DNA of 64,000 nt from Convivina intestini (GTDB lineage Bacteria; Bacillota; Bacilli; Lactobacillales; Lactobacillaceae). A program made the position numbers and the translations under genes. The stretch's first letter is position 1, and each line of letters opens with the position of its first letter. Below the pieces are notes generated by a model. That model saw only the letters and a list, made by a program, of their open reading frames with translations. It was not told the DNA's origin and did no database searches. The stretch is from assembly GCF_003096575.1 (NCBI RefSeq), contig NZ_QEKT01000005.1, forward strand, positions 44,118-108,117, written 5' to 3'. Shown one piece after another: positions 27,435 to 36,563 of this stretch.

Positions 27435-28495
27435 TACTTATGCACATACATAGCATCGCCAAAACTAAAGAAACGATAGCCGGCCTGAACCGCATGTTCA
27501 TAGGCAGCTAAAATATTTTCTCGACCAGTAAAGGCTGCCACTAACATAATTAAGGTTGATTTGGGCAAGTGGAAGTTAGTAATAAAAGCATCCACGACCT
27601 GCCACTGATAGCCCGGCTTAATGAAGATGTCTGTCCAACCAGAATCAGCCTGCAATTGCCCATTGAATTTGGTTCCAATTGTCTCCAAGGTCCGAATCGT
27701 CGTGGTTCCGGTCGCCACAATTTTACCCCCTTGGGCTCGAACAGCATTCAAAGTATCGGCCGCCGCTTGCGTTAGCTGGTAAAACTCAGAGTGCATTTTG
27801 TGATCTTCGATATTTTCTTCTTCGACTGGCCGGAAGGTCCCCAAACCAACATGTAGGGTCAATTCAACCGTTTGCACGCCTTTGGCCCGAACTTTTTCTA
27901 ATAGCTCTGGTGTCCAGTGTAAACCAGCAGTTGGCGCTGCGGCTGATCCTTCAACTTTGGAATAAACGGTTTGATAACGTTCTTGGTCACTTAATTTTTC
28001 TTTAATGTATGGTGGCAAGGGCATTTCACCCAATTGCTCCAGCAATTCCATGAAAATCCCATCATAGGAAAATTCAACATAGCGACCGCCATGCTCTAGT
28101 TCGCCAACTACGGTGGCCGTCATCAAAGGATGATCCGGATTATTACCAAAAACGATGGTTGAACCAATTGGTGATTTCTTAGCCGGCTTAACTAAGGTTT
28201 CCCAAACATCCCCATGATCTTGTCGCAATAACAAAACTTCGGCATGACCACCGGTTTCTGGTCGGACGCCATGCAAACGAGCCGGCAAGACCCGGGAATT
28301 ATTCATTACCAAGGCATCCCCTGGATTTAAATAGTCTAAAACATCATAAAAATGACGATCTTGGTATTCCCCAGTTTTAGCATTAAGAACCAACAAACGA
28401 GATTGATCTCGTTGTTTTAACGGTGTTTGGGCAATTAGTTCTTCGGGTAAATGATAATCAAAATCCGATAGTTGATAAACTTTATTTTCAGTCAT
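27434..28495 (-). CDS. queA: S-adenosylmethionine:tRNA ribosyltransferase-isomerase QueA
   Basis: A 353-residue enzyme that transfers the ribosyl moiety of SAM to preQ1 in tRNA, forming epoxyqueuosine. Recognisable stretches: [50 protein letters not shown] and [14 protein letters not shown]. Length matches the family. It follows ruvB by 15 bases in the conserved ruvB-queA order. AAAGGA precedes the ATG. No tgt gene is present within the window. Confidence 0.97.
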   Translation of the reverse strand: MTENKVYQLSDFDYHLPEELIAQTPLKQRDQSRLLVLNAKTGEYQDRHFYDVLDYLNPGDALVMNNSRVLPARLHGVRPETGGHAEVLLLRQDHGDVWETLVKPAKKSPIGSTIVFGNNPDHPLMTATVVGELEHGGRYVEFSYDGIFMELLEQLGEMPLPPYIKEKLSDQERYQTVYSKVEGSAAAPTAGLHWTPELLEKVRAKGVQTVELTLHVGLGTFRPVEEENIEDHKMHSEFYQLTQAAADTLNAVRAQGGKIVATGTTTIRTLETIGTKFNGQLQADSGWTDIFIKPGYQWQVVDAFITNFHLPKSTLIMLVAAFTGRENILAAYEHAVQAGYRFFSFGDAMYVHK

Positions 28496-28510
28496 ACAAA
28501 TTCCTTTAGT

Positions 28511-29566
28511 TTATTTTGGTTCAGGTTGCGACATCCCTAGGTGTTGATAAGCTGCAGGAGTCACTTGACGACCGCGGGGAGTCCGTTGCAAAAAACCAAT
28601 TTGTAGCAAATATGGTTCCACCATTGATTCCAAGGTTTCGGCTTCTTCCCCGATGTTAGCTGCAATGGTATTTAAACCAACCGGACCACCTTCATAGTAA
28701 TCAATCATCGTTTGTAACAATTTATGATCAATTTCATCTAATCCCCGTTCATCAACCCGCAGTTTTGTTAAGGCCATTTCCACGATAGCTGCGTCAATCG
28801 CCGGTTTACCAGCAACCTGGGCAAAATCACGCACGCGCTTTAACAACCGATTGGCAATTCGCGGTGTTCCCCGGGAACGAGAAGCAATGGCATAGGCTCC
28901 CTCTGGGGTAATTGGAGTTTCAAAAATATCGGCCGTCCGTTTGACAATTTCTTGTAATTCTTCTGGCTGATAATAGCGCAAAGAATTGATGATACCAAAT
29001 CGGTCGCGCATCGGCTTAGATAACATACCGGGTCGAGTCGTCGCCCCCACTAGGGTAAAAGGTGGTAAGGGAAAGTGGACGGCTCGTGCAGTTGGCCCCT
29101 GCCCGACCATAATATCAACAAAGAAATCTTCCATGGCTGAGTAGAGCATTTCTTCAATACTGGTAGGTAAGCGGTGAATTTCATCGATGAAGACAACATC
29201 TCCGGGCTCAATCCCATTTAATAGGGCAACAAGATCACCTGATTTTTCAATAGCCGGGCCAGAGGTCGTTTTTAAATGAACGCCCATTTCATTGGCAATA
29301 ATCATGGCCAAGGTCGTTTTTCCTAATCCGGGCGGACCAAAAAGTAACACGTGATCTAAGGCTTCCTGGCGCTGTTTAGCCGCCGCAATATAGACCGATA
29401 ATTCGTCTTTTAAGGCTTCTTGCCCAATATATTCACTTAGCCGACGCGGCCGCAAAGAAAATTCATCTTCTTGCTCACTAGCATTTACCGCTACCTCACG
29501 CAAAAGCTCATCGGTTTCATTTTGCGGGGTATCCCAATAATTAAATTCTGGTTGATTTTCTTCCAT
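28511..29566 (-). CDS. ruvB: Holliday junction branch migration helicase RuvB
   Basis: A 351-residue AAA+ motor. Walker [12 protein letters not shown], Walker [11 protein letters not shown], sensor 1 [18 protein letters not shown] and the C-terminal winged-helix segment [12 protein letters not shown] are all visible. The frame opens at a GTG at 29584, but RuvB proteins start near MEEN; ATG 29566 is chosen. A TATAAT element at 29576-29581 would start the transcript only about 3 bases before this ATG, so the GGAG in between may not be in the mRNA. No SOS box was seen. ruvA is not adjacent in this window. Confidence 0.96.
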   Translation of the reverse strand: MEENQPEFNYWDTPQNETDELLREVAVNASEQEDEFSLRPRRLSEYIGQEALKDELSVYIAAAKQRQEALDHVLLFGPPGLGKTTLAMIIANEMGVHLKTTSGPAIEKSGDLVALLNGIEPGDVVFIDEIHRLPTSIEEMLYSAMEDFFVDIMVGQGPTARAVHFPLPPFTLVGATTRPGMLSKPMRDRFGIINSLRYYQPEELQEIVKRTADIFETPITPEGAYAIASRSRGTPRIANRLLKRVRDFAQVAGKPAIDAAIVEMALTKLRVDERGLDEIDHKLLQTMIDYYEGGPVGLNTIAANIGEEAETLESMVEPYLLQIGFLQRTPRGRQVTPAAYQHLGMSQPEPK

Positions 29567-29575
29567 AACAACTCC

Positions 29576-29581
29576 ATTATA
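29576..29581 (-). promoter_or_regulatory. -10 element next to the ruvB start codon
   Basis: TATAAT on the minus strand with last T at 29576; +1 predicted near 29569, three bases before the ATG at 29566. The upstream terminator at 29606-29636 supports an independent promoter. The -35 is weak. Confidence 0.45.
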
Positions 29582-29605
29582 CACAAGTACCCAATCCCAA
29601 TTAAA

Positions 29606-29636
29606 TAATAAAACCCGCTTACTGATAAGCAGGTTT
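29606..29636 (-). terminator. Terminator after the YfcE-type phosphoesterase gene
   Basis: A minus-strand stem AAACCTGCTTA/TAAGCGGGTTT with a TCAG loop, followed by TTTTATTATTT. Confidence 0.85.
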
Positions 29637-29645
29637 AGCTCAAAA

Positions 29646-30194
29646 TTACTTTAATTGGTTACGATTGACAACCGCTTTTAACACGGGCAATTCTTGGTGC
29701 TGACGGTTATAAAAATCAACGATTAACTGCTGAGGTTCAATTGACAAAACAGCATAACTACCACCGAAGCTGGCATATTCTCCCATTGGTAGGGTCGTTG
29801 ATCCTGGATTAATAAATAACTTGTGATCATAGACTTGGGTCCCCGCTTGATGGGTATGCCCAAACAACACGACCTGAGCCTGGGCTTCATTAGCCGCTTG
29901 ATCCATATCCGTTAAATTAGCCCAACCAATAAAGTCCCCGGCATTATATAAATGCCCATGGGTTTGGAAAAAAGTTACCCCGTCAACCGTAGTAGAACGT
30001 GCCTCTACAAAATTAACATCACTATCCCGATTACCAATTACCGTTGATACCCCATCAAAGACTGAATCATCAGCGGCTAACTCGGAGTCTCCATTGTAGA
30101 AAATTGCATCCACTTGATTACGCCAGTGATTTAAGATATCAACTAAAATCGACCGATCGCCATGTACATCTGAAACAATTAAAATTTTACCCAT
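29646..30194 (-). CDS. YfcE/MJ0936-type metallophosphoesterase
   Basis: A 182-residue calcineurin-like phosphoesterase. The metal-binding set is visible: SDVHGD (Asp, His), YNGDSE (Asp), VIGNRDSD (Asn), QTHGHLY (His) and LFGHTHQAG (His-x-His). The family hydrolyses phosphodiesters; the natural substrate is unknown. It starts 3 bases after rdgB in a murI-rdgB-phosphoesterase operon that mirrors the racE-ysnA-ysnB order of Bacillus. GAAGGAG precedes the ATG. Confidence 0.93.
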   Translation of the reverse strand: MGKILIVSDVHGDRSILVDILNHWRNQVDAIFYNGDSELAADDSVFDGVSTVIGNRDSDVNFVEARSTTVDGVTFFQTHGHLYNAGDFIGWANLTDMDQAANEAQAQVVLFGHTHQAGTQVYDHKLFINPGSTTLPMGEYASFGGSYAVLSIEPQQLIVDFYNRQHQELPVLKAVVNRNQLK

Positions 30195-30197
30195 TTT

Positions 30198-30803
30198 TTA
30201 CTCCTTCAGCCATGCTGGCAAAGCCTGAACTAATTCAGCCAAGGCCCGTCCCCGATGGCTAATTGCATTTTTTTGGCTAGCTGAAATTTCGGCCATAGTC
30301 GCATTGGCATCAGCCAGCCAAAAAATTGGATCATAACCAAACCCATTTTGTCCGTGTGGATGTTGGGTAATAAAGCCATCTACCCGTCCCTGAGTCACTA
30401 ACTCAGGCCGATTAGGCCCAACTAAAACCATTACGGTCGTAAAATAGGCAGCTCTTTGAGCTCCTTGTACATCTTGGAGTTTGGTTAAAACTTTTTTATT
30501 ATTGGCCGCATCATCATGGTCCCCAGCATAGCGGGCCGAATATACGCCTGGTTCTCCGTTTAGGGCTGGAATAACTAAGCCCGAATCATCGGCCAAAACA
30601 TAATCAGTCGGATAAAGGCTAGCAATTGTTAAGGCCTTTTTACGAGCATTAGCCAAAAAACTATCCCCATCTTCGACTACTTCAGGTTGTTGGGGTAAAT
30701 CTTTTAAGCCCAATACTGGTAAATCAATTGCTTGTGTTTGCAAGACTGCTTCAATTTCACTAAGTTTATGGGCATTATTACTGGCAATAATTAATCGGGA
30801 CAT
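30198..30803 (-). CDS. rdgB: XTP/dITP diphosphatase (RdgB/HAM1 family)
   Basis: A 201-residue housecleaning pyrophosphatase that removes dITP and XTP from the nucleotide pool. Motifs: IASNNAHKLSEI at the start, DDSGLVIPALNGEPGVYSARYAG and GFGYDPIFW, ending with the SHRGRAL basic motif. It overlaps murI by 13 bases, and GGAGG lies within the murI 3' end, so the two are probably translationally coupled. Confidence 0.96.
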   Translation of the reverse strand: MSRLIIASNNAHKLSEIEAVLQTQAIDLPVLGLKDLPQQPEVVEDGDSFLANARKKALTIASLYPTDYVLADDSGLVIPALNGEPGVYSARYAGDHDDAANNKKVLTKLQDVQGAQRAAYFTTVMVLVGPNRPELVTQGRVDGFITQHPHGQNGFGYDPIFWLADANATMAEISASQKNAISHRGRALAELVQALPAWLKE

Positions 30804-31651
30804 ACAACTTCCTCCAAATATTCCTGAGCAGCATCGTGTTTAATTGCTAAATGGGCCACCACCAATGGTTCAGTGGGCTGTAACCACTTACTGGCAATCT
30901 GGGTAAAGGTGGCGCAATTTCCGGTCGTAAAATAGCGATTTGGTTCTGAAATCAAGTCTTGGCTGGCCAACATTTTGTGTTGACTAAGATATTTTTTAAT
31001 GTCATTGGCCGTTTCAAAACTTGGATCAATTAAGGTAACCTGATCGCCCACTGCCTGTTGAATCATTTGGCCTAGTAACGGAAAATGCGTACATCCCAAA
31101 ACTAGGGTATCAACACCTTGACGGACAAAGATCGCTAAGTGTTGGTCAATTAGTGCTTGATAGGCCGGATTATTAGCCTGGTCACTTTCCACTAAGGTAA
31201 CAAATTCTGGTTCTGCTTGGGCAATTACGGTTAAATCAGGATTTAATTGCTTGATTTCAGCTTGGTACTTACCAGAATTGACCGTTCCTTGAGTAGCAAT
31301 TAAACCAATTTTTTGATTTTTACTCTGCTGCACGGCTGCTCGAGCCCCGCCATCAATCACCCCAATAATGGGAATATTTAATTCTTTAGCTAAAATTGGT
31401 AAGGCACAGGCTGATGCAGTGTTACAAGCAATGACTAAGAGTTTGATATCATAATTGTTAATTAGAAAATTCGCAATCTCTTGGCTAAAAGACACCACAT
31501 CACTTGCAAGTTTACTACCATAAGGCATCCGCGCGGTATCACCTACGTATACAAAGCGTTCCTGGGGTAAAGCCTGTTGGGCCGCCAACAAAACGGTCAA
31601 ACCGCCTACGCCAGAATCCATCATTCCAATTGGTCGACTATCATTTATCAT
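30791..31651 (-). CDS. murI: Glutamate racemase
   Basis: A 286-residue cofactor-independent racemase that supplies D-glutamate for peptidoglycan. The catalytic cysteines are visible in VIACNTASA and VLGCTHFPLL; GMMDSGVGGLTVL marks the N-terminus. The ATG at 31651 lacks a ribosome-binding site, and a TTGCAA/CATAAT promoter places +1 one base before it, suggesting a leaderless mRNA. It is divergent from the YslB-like gene and heads the murI-rdgB-phosphoesterase operon. Confidence 0.95.
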   Translation of the reverse strand: MINDSRPIGMMDSGVGGLTVLLAAQQALPQERFVYVGDTARMPYGSKLASDVVSFSQEIANFLINNYDIKLLVIACNTASACALPILAKELNIPIIGVIDGGARAAVQQSKNQKIGLIATQGTVNSGKYQAEIKQLNPDLTVIAQAEPEFVTLVESDQANNPAYQALIDQHLAIFVRQGVDTLVLGCTHFPLLGQMIQQAVGDQVTLIDPSFETANDIKKYLSQHKMLASQDLISEPNRYFTTGNCATFTQIASKWLQPTEPLVVAHLAIKHDAAQEYLEEVVCPD

Positions 31652-31658
31652 ATATTTT

Positions 31659-31686
31659 ATTATGAACAGTTGGTCTTATATTGCAA
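31659..31686 (-). promoter_or_regulatory. Promoter abutting the murI start codon
   Basis: -35 TTGCAA (31681-31686), 16-base spacer, -10 CATAAT (31659-31664) on the minus strand; predicted +1 near 31652, next to the murI ATG at 31651. Confidence 0.5.
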
Positions 31687-31712
31687 GCATTTCCCTTAAT
31701 CGAAGGGAGTTT

Positions 31713-31721
31713 TGTTATAAT
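31713..31721 (+). promoter_or_regulatory. Extended -10 promoter of the YslB-like gene
   Basis: TGTTATAAT on the plus strand; +1 near 31728, 15 bases before the ATG, leaving the GAGAGG ribosome site in the mRNA. A CCCTT-AATCG-AAGGG inverted repeat lies just upstream (31693-31707). Confidence 0.6.
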
Positions 31722-31742
31722 AAATTTCTAGAGAGGTCAACT

Positions 31743-32507
31743 ATGAATATCAATACTTATGACGAGATGAACAGCCATCCCCAATCGGTCAATTTCTTTG
31801 CAACACTCCTTTTACGAGATGCCCTGTTAAGCAATTTATTACAAACTGATTATCATGGCATTGCCTACTGGGCAGGTAAAGAATTGGCCCGTCAGTTTCC
31901 CCTGGATACAATTGAAGAACTGAAACAATTTTTTCAAACAGCTGGTTTAGGTGATCTAGATATTTCACGCCAAAGTAGTACTGAACAAATTTGGTTGCTC
32001 AAAGGTCCCTTAGTACGCCAACGTTTAGACCTTAATCGTCAGGCTGACTTTAATTTAGAAACGGGATTTTTAGCACAACAATTAGAAAATCAAGTTGGCG
32101 CCATTGCCGAAGGCAGTTATGTCATTAAAAATCACTCACGTCGAGTAGTTATTAATATTTTAACGGACTTAGATCATCCTCTAAATGTCGATAACCCTTC
32201 CGAGGAAGTCGCCCGGCGGGATACCTTTTTGAAAAAGGCTAACGATCAGGCCCAGCAACAAGCTGAAGCAGACCTTCCCAGTGAATCAACTAGTTTTACT
32301 AGCCCTATTCAACAGACACAGCCCGTTGATCAAAATTTTCTAAATAATTCAACTAGTCCCACTTTTCAATCTCAGGCCGCTAGTTCCAGCCACACTGCTA
32401 GTACTAGTATGCCTCATTCAGAAGTGGCGACCGAATCAATCACGAATTCATTATTGGCCTTCCAATTTGATAATGAAGCCGATTTCCAATCAAATAGTAC
32501 TCATTAA
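31743..32507 (+). CDS. YslB-like (DUF2507) protein with a long Ser/Thr/Gln-rich tail
   Basis: A 254-residue protein. Residues 1 to about 150 resemble the DUF2507/YslB family (small soluble proteins of unknown function, often next to murI in Firmicutes): NFFATLLLRDALLSNLL, IAYWAGKELARQFPL and a C-terminal beta-rich segment. Beyond about residue 160 the sequence is low-complexity, rich in S, T, Q and A, which I do not expect for the family. The frame opens earlier at 31662, but the ATG at 31743 follows GAGAGG with good spacing. Single-gene unit with its own promoter and terminator. Confidence 0.8.
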   Translation: MNINTYDEMNSHPQSVNFFATLLLRDALLSNLLQTDYHGIAYWAGKELARQFPLDTIEELKQFFQTAGLGDLDISRQSSTEQIWLLKGPLVRQRLDLNRQADFNLETGFLAQQLENQVGAIAEGSYVIKNHSRRVVINILTDLDHPLNVDNPSEEVARRDTFLKKANDQAQQQAEADLPSESTSFTSPIQQTQPVDQNFLNNSTSPTFQSQAASSSHTASTSMPHSEVATESITNSLLAFQFDNEADFQSNSTH

Positions 32508-32541
32508 AAAAGTTCAAAACCTAACGGTTTTGAACTTTTTT
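32505..32541. terminator. Bidirectional terminator between the YslB-like gene and the DEAD-box gene
   Basis: AAAAAAGTTCAAAACC and GGTTTTGAACTTTTTT pair perfectly around TAAC, with runs suited to both convergent genes. Confidence 0.92.
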
Positions 32542-33886
32542 ATTTTTTATGAGCAGCCCGACGTTCTTGTCGTTGCTCAATACGACGTTCCATCTGTCGC
32601 TCACGCTTCAAAGTATTTTTAATTCGCCGCTTATAACCCGGCTTAACAATCTTCTTTTTCTTTTTAACCATCCCAATCATCTCAGGCTTCAACTTATTAG
32701 TAGTTGCCACCCGTTGATGGCGAGCCCGTCGATCTTTAATGGGTGAAATTTCGCCTTGGCGAATTTCCATAGCTTGGAAGGTAATTCCTAAGTTTTCCAA
32801 CTCGACCACCGCAGCATCTTCATCAGGACTATACAGGGTAATGGCAATCCCACTCATTCCATTTCGACCGGTTCGCCCAACTCGGTGGACAAAGAATTCT
32901 AATTCGTTAGGAATGCCATCGTTAATAACGTGGGAAACCCCTTCAATATCAATTCCTCGAGCCGCCAAATCAGTGGCTACCACGTACTGATAGTCTAGAT
33001 GTTGAATGTCTTTCATGACGCGCCGACGTTCACGTGGGTTAATATCGCCGTGAATTTCAGCGACCTTCAAGCCTCGTTCGCGTAAGTGTTGACTTAATTC
33101 CTTAGCTCGCTCCTTGGTGTTGGCAAAAATAAGCGCCAAATAAGGATTCAAGATCTCCAAAAGTTGATCTAAGACAAGCTCTTTAGACTTTGATTTAGTG
33201 GCCAAAAGCCAATTATCAATGGTATCAGCAATGACCGTTGTGGTTGGAATTTCCTCAAAATGCGGATTATCCAAATACTTTTTTAAAAACGGCTTTAACT
33301 TTTCTGGCATGGTTGCACTAAATACCAAAGTTTGTAACTGCTCCGGCATAGCACCCGCAATATAATCAATGTCGTTTAAAAAGCCCATATCCAGGGTCAT
33401 GTCAGCCTCATCAACCACTAAAGTGCTGACTGAAGTCAATCGTAGCGCTTTTAAAGCAACTAAATCACGGATTCGTCCTGGCGTACCAATCACGATTTGG
33501 GCTTGATGCTTGCTTAACTGGCGTAACTGCCGTTGCTTATCAGTGCCACCAACATATTCAGCAATTGAAACCTTTTCATACCCCATGGCATCACTCATTT
33601 GACGAGCAGCCCGAGTAATTTGAGCAGCTAATTCCCGGGAAGGCGTGGTAACAACCACTTGGGTAGCTTCGACGTCGGCCTTGAGCGCATTAAAAATAGG
33701 AATCAAAAAAGTATGAGTCTTACCCGAGCCAGTTTGAGATTGGCCGACCACATCTTTTCCCTGCAAAATATCAGGGATTAATTTAGCTTGAACTGGGGTA
33801 GGCTTGGTAAAACCAATCTTAGTCAAAGCTGAAATTACATCATTTTTTAAATTAAATTCACCAAAATAGTTTGTTTGGTCAGTCAT
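32540..33886 (-). CDS. cshB: DEAD-box ATP-dependent RNA helicase (CshB-like)
   Basis: A 448-residue RNA helicase. Motifs in order: Q-motif GFTKPTPVQAKLIP, Walker A GQSQTGSGKTH, TPSREL, VDEADMTLDMG, SAT, and HRVGRTGR. The C-terminal tail (about 400-448) is densely basic (K and R), as in the cold-shock helicase CshB, which helps unfold RNA in ribosome assembly and decay. It overlaps the NrnA-like gene by 8 bases. The CshB name rests on length and tail; another DEAD-box paralogue is possible. Confidence 0.88.
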   Translation of the reverse strand: MTDQTNYFGEFNLKNDVISALTKIGFTKPTPVQAKLIPDILQGKDVVGQSQTGSGKTHTFLIPIFNALKADVEATQVVVTTPSRELAAQITRAARQMSDAMGYEKVSIAEYVGGTDKQRQLRQLSKHQAQIVIGTPGRIRDLVALKALRLTSVSTLVVDEADMTLDMGFLNDIDYIAGAMPEQLQTLVFSATMPEKLKPFLKKYLDNPHFEEIPTTTVIADTIDNWLLATKSKSKELVLDQLLEILNPYLALIFANTKERAKELSQHLRERGLKVAEIHGDINPRERRRVMKDIQHLDYQYVVATDLAARGIDIEGVSHVINDGIPNELEFFVHRVGRTGRNGMSGIAITLYSPDEDAAVVELENLGITFQAMEIRQGEISPIKDRRARHQRVATTNKLKPEMIGMVKKKKKIVKPGYKRRIKNTLKRERQMERRIEQRQERRAAHKK

Positions 33887-34874
33887 CCAGTTTATCCTTT
33901 ACCTGCTGAGTCTGTTCGTCAACCAAAATAGCTTGGTCAACACTTTTAATGATTTTATCAATCTCTTCTTGATCTTGAGCCCAGGCACCGGAAGCCATCG
34001 GATGTCCACCACCATCGAAATTTTGGGCAATCTTATTAATTGGCACACTCCGAGAACGCATCCGCACCCGGTAGTTACCTTCATCTTGCTCTTCAAAAAT
34101 GGCCCAGGCTTTGACTCGATCAATCTTGGCCGGTAGGGGCACGATAAAGGAAGTGCCCGCATCCCCGAGATCAAACTGATGAATCAGCGTCCGAGTTAAG
34201 ACGACGTAAGCAAAACCAGATGGCAAAATATTTAAATGCTGCAACACATATCCTGAAAGTTTCGCAGCACTTTCAGATACCGTAGTCATATGCAAATAAA
34301 TTGATTGGTAATCAAATTGATAGGCAAAAATTTCTGAAACAACTCGGAAAACTTCTTGATCCAAGCTATACAAAAAACGCCCAGTATCGCCGATAATACC
34401 AATGTAAAGGTATCGAGCGGCTTCAGCGGTCATCTGCAAGCCTTGATCTTTCAGGGCTTCATACCACTCATAAATCATGATACTAGTAGCGGCCTTCTCA
34501 TCAGCAACCCACTGCCAATCCCCAAAGGGTTCATCATTGGGATGATGATCAATTTTGATAATTTCAAGGCCTTGACGCCAGCGCTGATCATCAACCCGAG
34601 GATCGTTAGCAGTATCACAGACAATCACCAAAGCCTTATTATAAGTAGCATCGGGAATATCATCCATAAACTGCTCAGATGAACTAATCCAGGATAATCC
34701 TGGAATCTCTTTGCCGACTGCATAAATATTTTTTTCTGGAAAACTAGCCTGCAACAGGGCCTTCAAACCTAGTTGTGATCCGTAAGCATCGGGATCAGGC
34801 CGTTGGTGGCGATGAATGATAATCGTATCATATCGCTTAATTTGATTTAAAATTTCTTCCTGAATGGTTGCCAT
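33879..34874 (-). CDS. nrnA: DHH/DHHA1 phosphoesterase (NrnA-like oligoribonuclease/pAp phosphatase)
   Basis: A 331-residue DHH-family phosphoesterase. Metal-site motifs are visible: IHRHQRPDPDAYGSQ, CDTAND and IDHHPND (DHH); the DHHA1 domain near the C-terminus shows FDGGGHPMASGA. NrnA degrades short oligoribonucleotides and dephosphorylates pAp. The frame opens at 34889, but the ATG at 34874 has AAGGGG 6 bases upstream, so it is used. Overlap with the helicase gene suggests coupled expression in RNA turnover. Confidence 0.9.
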   Translation of the reverse strand: MATIQEEILNQIKRYDTIIIHRHQRPDPDAYGSQLGLKALLQASFPEKNIYAVGKEIPGLSWISSSEQFMDDIPDATYNKALVIVCDTANDPRVDDQRWRQGLEIIKIDHHPNDEPFGDWQWVADEKAATSIMIYEWYEALKDQGLQMTAEAARYLYIGIIGDTGRFLYSLDQEVFRVVSEIFAYQFDYQSIYLHMTTVSESAAKLSGYVLQHLNILPSGFAYVVLTRTLIHQFDLGDAGTSFIVPLPAKIDRVKAWAIFEEQDEGNYRVRMRSRSVPINKIAQNFDGGGHPMASGAWAQDQEEIDKIIKSVDQAILVDEQTQQVKDKLDD

Positions 34875-34906
34875 GCTAAACCCCTTCATTCTCTAATAAC
34901 ACTTCC

Positions 34907-34912
34907 ATTATA
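34907..34912 (-). promoter_or_regulatory. -10 element of the nrnA-like/helicase operon
   Basis: TATAAT on the minus strand with +1 near 34900, 26 bases before the start codon at 34874, so that the ribosome site is in the mRNA. The -35 is weak. Confidence 0.4.
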
Positions 34913-34944
34913 CACATAACTAATAATTGACGTTGTGATACTTA

Positions 34945-36036
34945 TTAATCATCAAATAGCGAAAGATTAACATATAAATTACTTTGTAAATTACTGAAAG
35001 TTAACCCTAATAGGCGAATTGAAAAATCATTTTCAAAACTACTATCAAATATTTCTTGGGCCCTACGGGCTAAATTACTAACATCCAGTTGCCAAGGCTC
35101 TGATAAGGTAATTGCCCGGGTAATGGTTTGGTAAGAGTCAGCCCGCATTTTAATATTTAAGGTCCGACCAACCATTTTTTTAGCCTGCATATTGTCAACA
35201 ACTCGTTTGGCTAAAGATTGAAATTCAATGCTGACTTCAGCCCTAGTACGCAGGGGCCGGTCAAAGGTTTCTTCCTTACCGATTGATTGGCGTTGCCTCT
35301 GCCAATCAACCTGACCAAAATGGACCCCTCGGGCTTGCCAATAGAGGTGTTCCCCCATTTTACCAAAATTAGCCCGTAACTGATCCTGTGATAATTGCCG
35401 CAGATCCAAGCCGTTATGAATATTCATTGCTAACAGCTTACTTAACGTCTGCTTACCAACCCCACGAAAATTTTCAATTGGCAAACAATCCATAAAACTC
35501 TGGGCATCTTGATGATCAATTAGCGTGACGCCATTCGGTTTATTATATTCAGAACCTAATTTGGCCAATAACTTATTATACGAAATACCAATCGAACTCG
35601 TTAATTTAGTTTCTTTTAAAATATCATGTCGAATTTTAGCCGCTAGGGTAGCACCACTTAGCGCATGGTCCGTTAAATCTAGGTAAGCTTCATCCAGGGC
35701 AACCGTCTCAACTTTATGGGTATAGGCATGAAAAATGGCATGGATTTGACGTGAATTTTGGCGATATTTATCAAAATCAGGCGATAAAAAAACTGCCTGT
35801 GGTGCTAAACGCTTAGCTTCTACCGTACTCATCGCTGAATGTACACCCAGCTGACGAGCCAAATAGTTAGCTGTAGCTACCACTCCATGTCCATGGGATT
35901 GTTGTGGATCACGGCCAACAATTAACGGTATTTTTTTCAAACGAGGATTATCGCGCATTTCAATTTGGGCATAGAAAGCATCCAGATCAACATGCAAAAT
36001 TTTACGTGAATCACTAGTAGTTAAAAATTCACCCAT
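34945..36036 (-). CDS. dinB: DNA polymerase IV (DinB, Y-family)
   Basis: A 363-residue translesion polymerase. N-terminal catalytic motif ILHVDLDAFYAQIE with the metal Asp, the YARQLGVHSAMS region, the second catalytic motif ETVALDEAYLDLT, and the helix-hairpin-helix FRGVGKQTLSKL. The frame extends to 36087, but the ATG at 36036 preceded by AGAAGGA matches the family N-terminus. The L19 terminator lies just upstream. No SOS box is visible in front of the gene, so damage control by LexA is not supported. Confidence 0.95.
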   Translation of the reverse strand: MGEFLTTSDSRKILHVDLDAFYAQIEMRDNPRLKKIPLIVGRDPQQSHGHGVVATANYLARQLGVHSAMSTVEAKRLAPQAVFLSPDFDKYRQNSRQIHAIFHAYTHKVETVALDEAYLDLTDHALSGATLAAKIRHDILKETKLTSSIGISYNKLLAKLGSEYNKPNGVTLIDHQDAQSFMDCLPIENFRGVGKQTLSKLLAMNIHNGLDLRQLSQDQLRANFGKMGEHLYWQARGVHFGQVDWQRQRQSIGKEETFDRPLRTRAEVSIEFQSLAKRVVDNMQAKKMVGRTLNIKMRADSYQTITRAITLSEPWQLDVSNLARRAQEIFDSSFENDFSIRLLGLTFSNLQSNLYVNLSLFDD

Positions 36037-36054
36037 CACTATTCCTTCTAACAA

Positions 36055-36083
36055 ATAAAAAGTCCCCACTAAGTGGAGACCCT
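36055..36083 (-). terminator. Terminator after rplS
   Basis: A minus-strand stem GTCTCCAC-TTA-GTGGGGAC followed by TTTTTATTT. It ends about 20 bases before the dinB ATG. Confidence 0.88.
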
Positions 36084-36089
36084 TCACTA

Positions 36090-36449
36090 TTAAATATCGC
36101 GACGGCGCTCTTTAATACGAGCAGCCTTACCTTGCAAGGCACGCAAGTAATAAAGCTTGGCACGACGAACGTGACCGAACCGCGTTACTTCAATCTTATC
36201 AACTCGAGGTGAGTGAAGTGGGAATGTACGTTCCACACCAACACCTGAAGAAATCTTACGAACAGTATAGGTAGCTTGAATACCAGCACCCTTACGCTTG
36301 ATTACAACGCCTTCAAATAACTGAACACGTTCACGAGTTCCTTCGACGATTCGAGCGTGAACTCGAACAGAATCTCCAGCGCGGAATACTGGAATATCAG
36401 TACGCAACTGAGCTGAAGTAACATTTTCTAAAATACTATTTTGACGCAT
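36090..36449 (-). CDS. rplS: 50S ribosomal protein L19
   Basis: A 119-residue ribosomal protein. Typical segments: [42 protein letters not shown] and a basic end with [18 protein letters not shown]. The frame runs upstream to 36494, but CAGGAG spaces to the ATG at 36449, which also gives the family length. The upstream leader can fold into an L19-type control element. Strong codon bias fits high expression. Monocistronic: own promoter and terminator. Confidence 0.97.
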   Translation of the reverse strand: MRQNSILENVTSAQLRTDIPVFRAGDSVRVHARIVEGTRERVQLFEGVVIKRKGAGIQATYTVRKISSGVGVERTFPLHSPRVDKIEVTRFGHVRRAKLYYLRALQGKAARIKERRRDI

Positions 36450-36531
36450 GTCATTCTCCTGATCGCCAATCATACACTCGCCCGTAGGCTCCACGCACAG
36501 CGGATTGCCGTTAATTGTCGGCTCTTAGCCG
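36450..36531 (-). ncRNA. Candidate L19 leader (autoregulatory 5' UTR)
   Basis: About 80 bases of leader RNA with two hairpins: CGGCT-AAG-AGCCG near the 5' end, then an outer stem CGGCAATC (36503-36510) with GATTGGCG (36464-36471), one mismatch, enclosing GCC-TACG-GGC. The ribosome site follows directly. Low-GC Gram-positives carry an L19 leader element before rplS. The fold is seen in the sequence; identity with that element was not tested against its covariance model. Confidence 0.55.
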
Positions 36532-36537
36532 TTTGTT

Positions 36538-36546
36538 ATTGTAGCA
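36538..36546 (-). promoter_or_regulatory. Extended -10 promoter of rplS
   Basis: TGCTACAAT on the minus strand; +1 near 36531, giving a leader of about 82 bases. Confidence 0.6.
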
Positions 36547-36563
36547 AATATTACGAAATCTGT

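Noticed and set aside
32505..32541. Inverted repeats in the window as possible CRISPR or transposon ends
   Set aside because: All strong inverted repeats lie just after stop codons with T-runs and behave as terminators; no repeat-spacer array or transposase was found.
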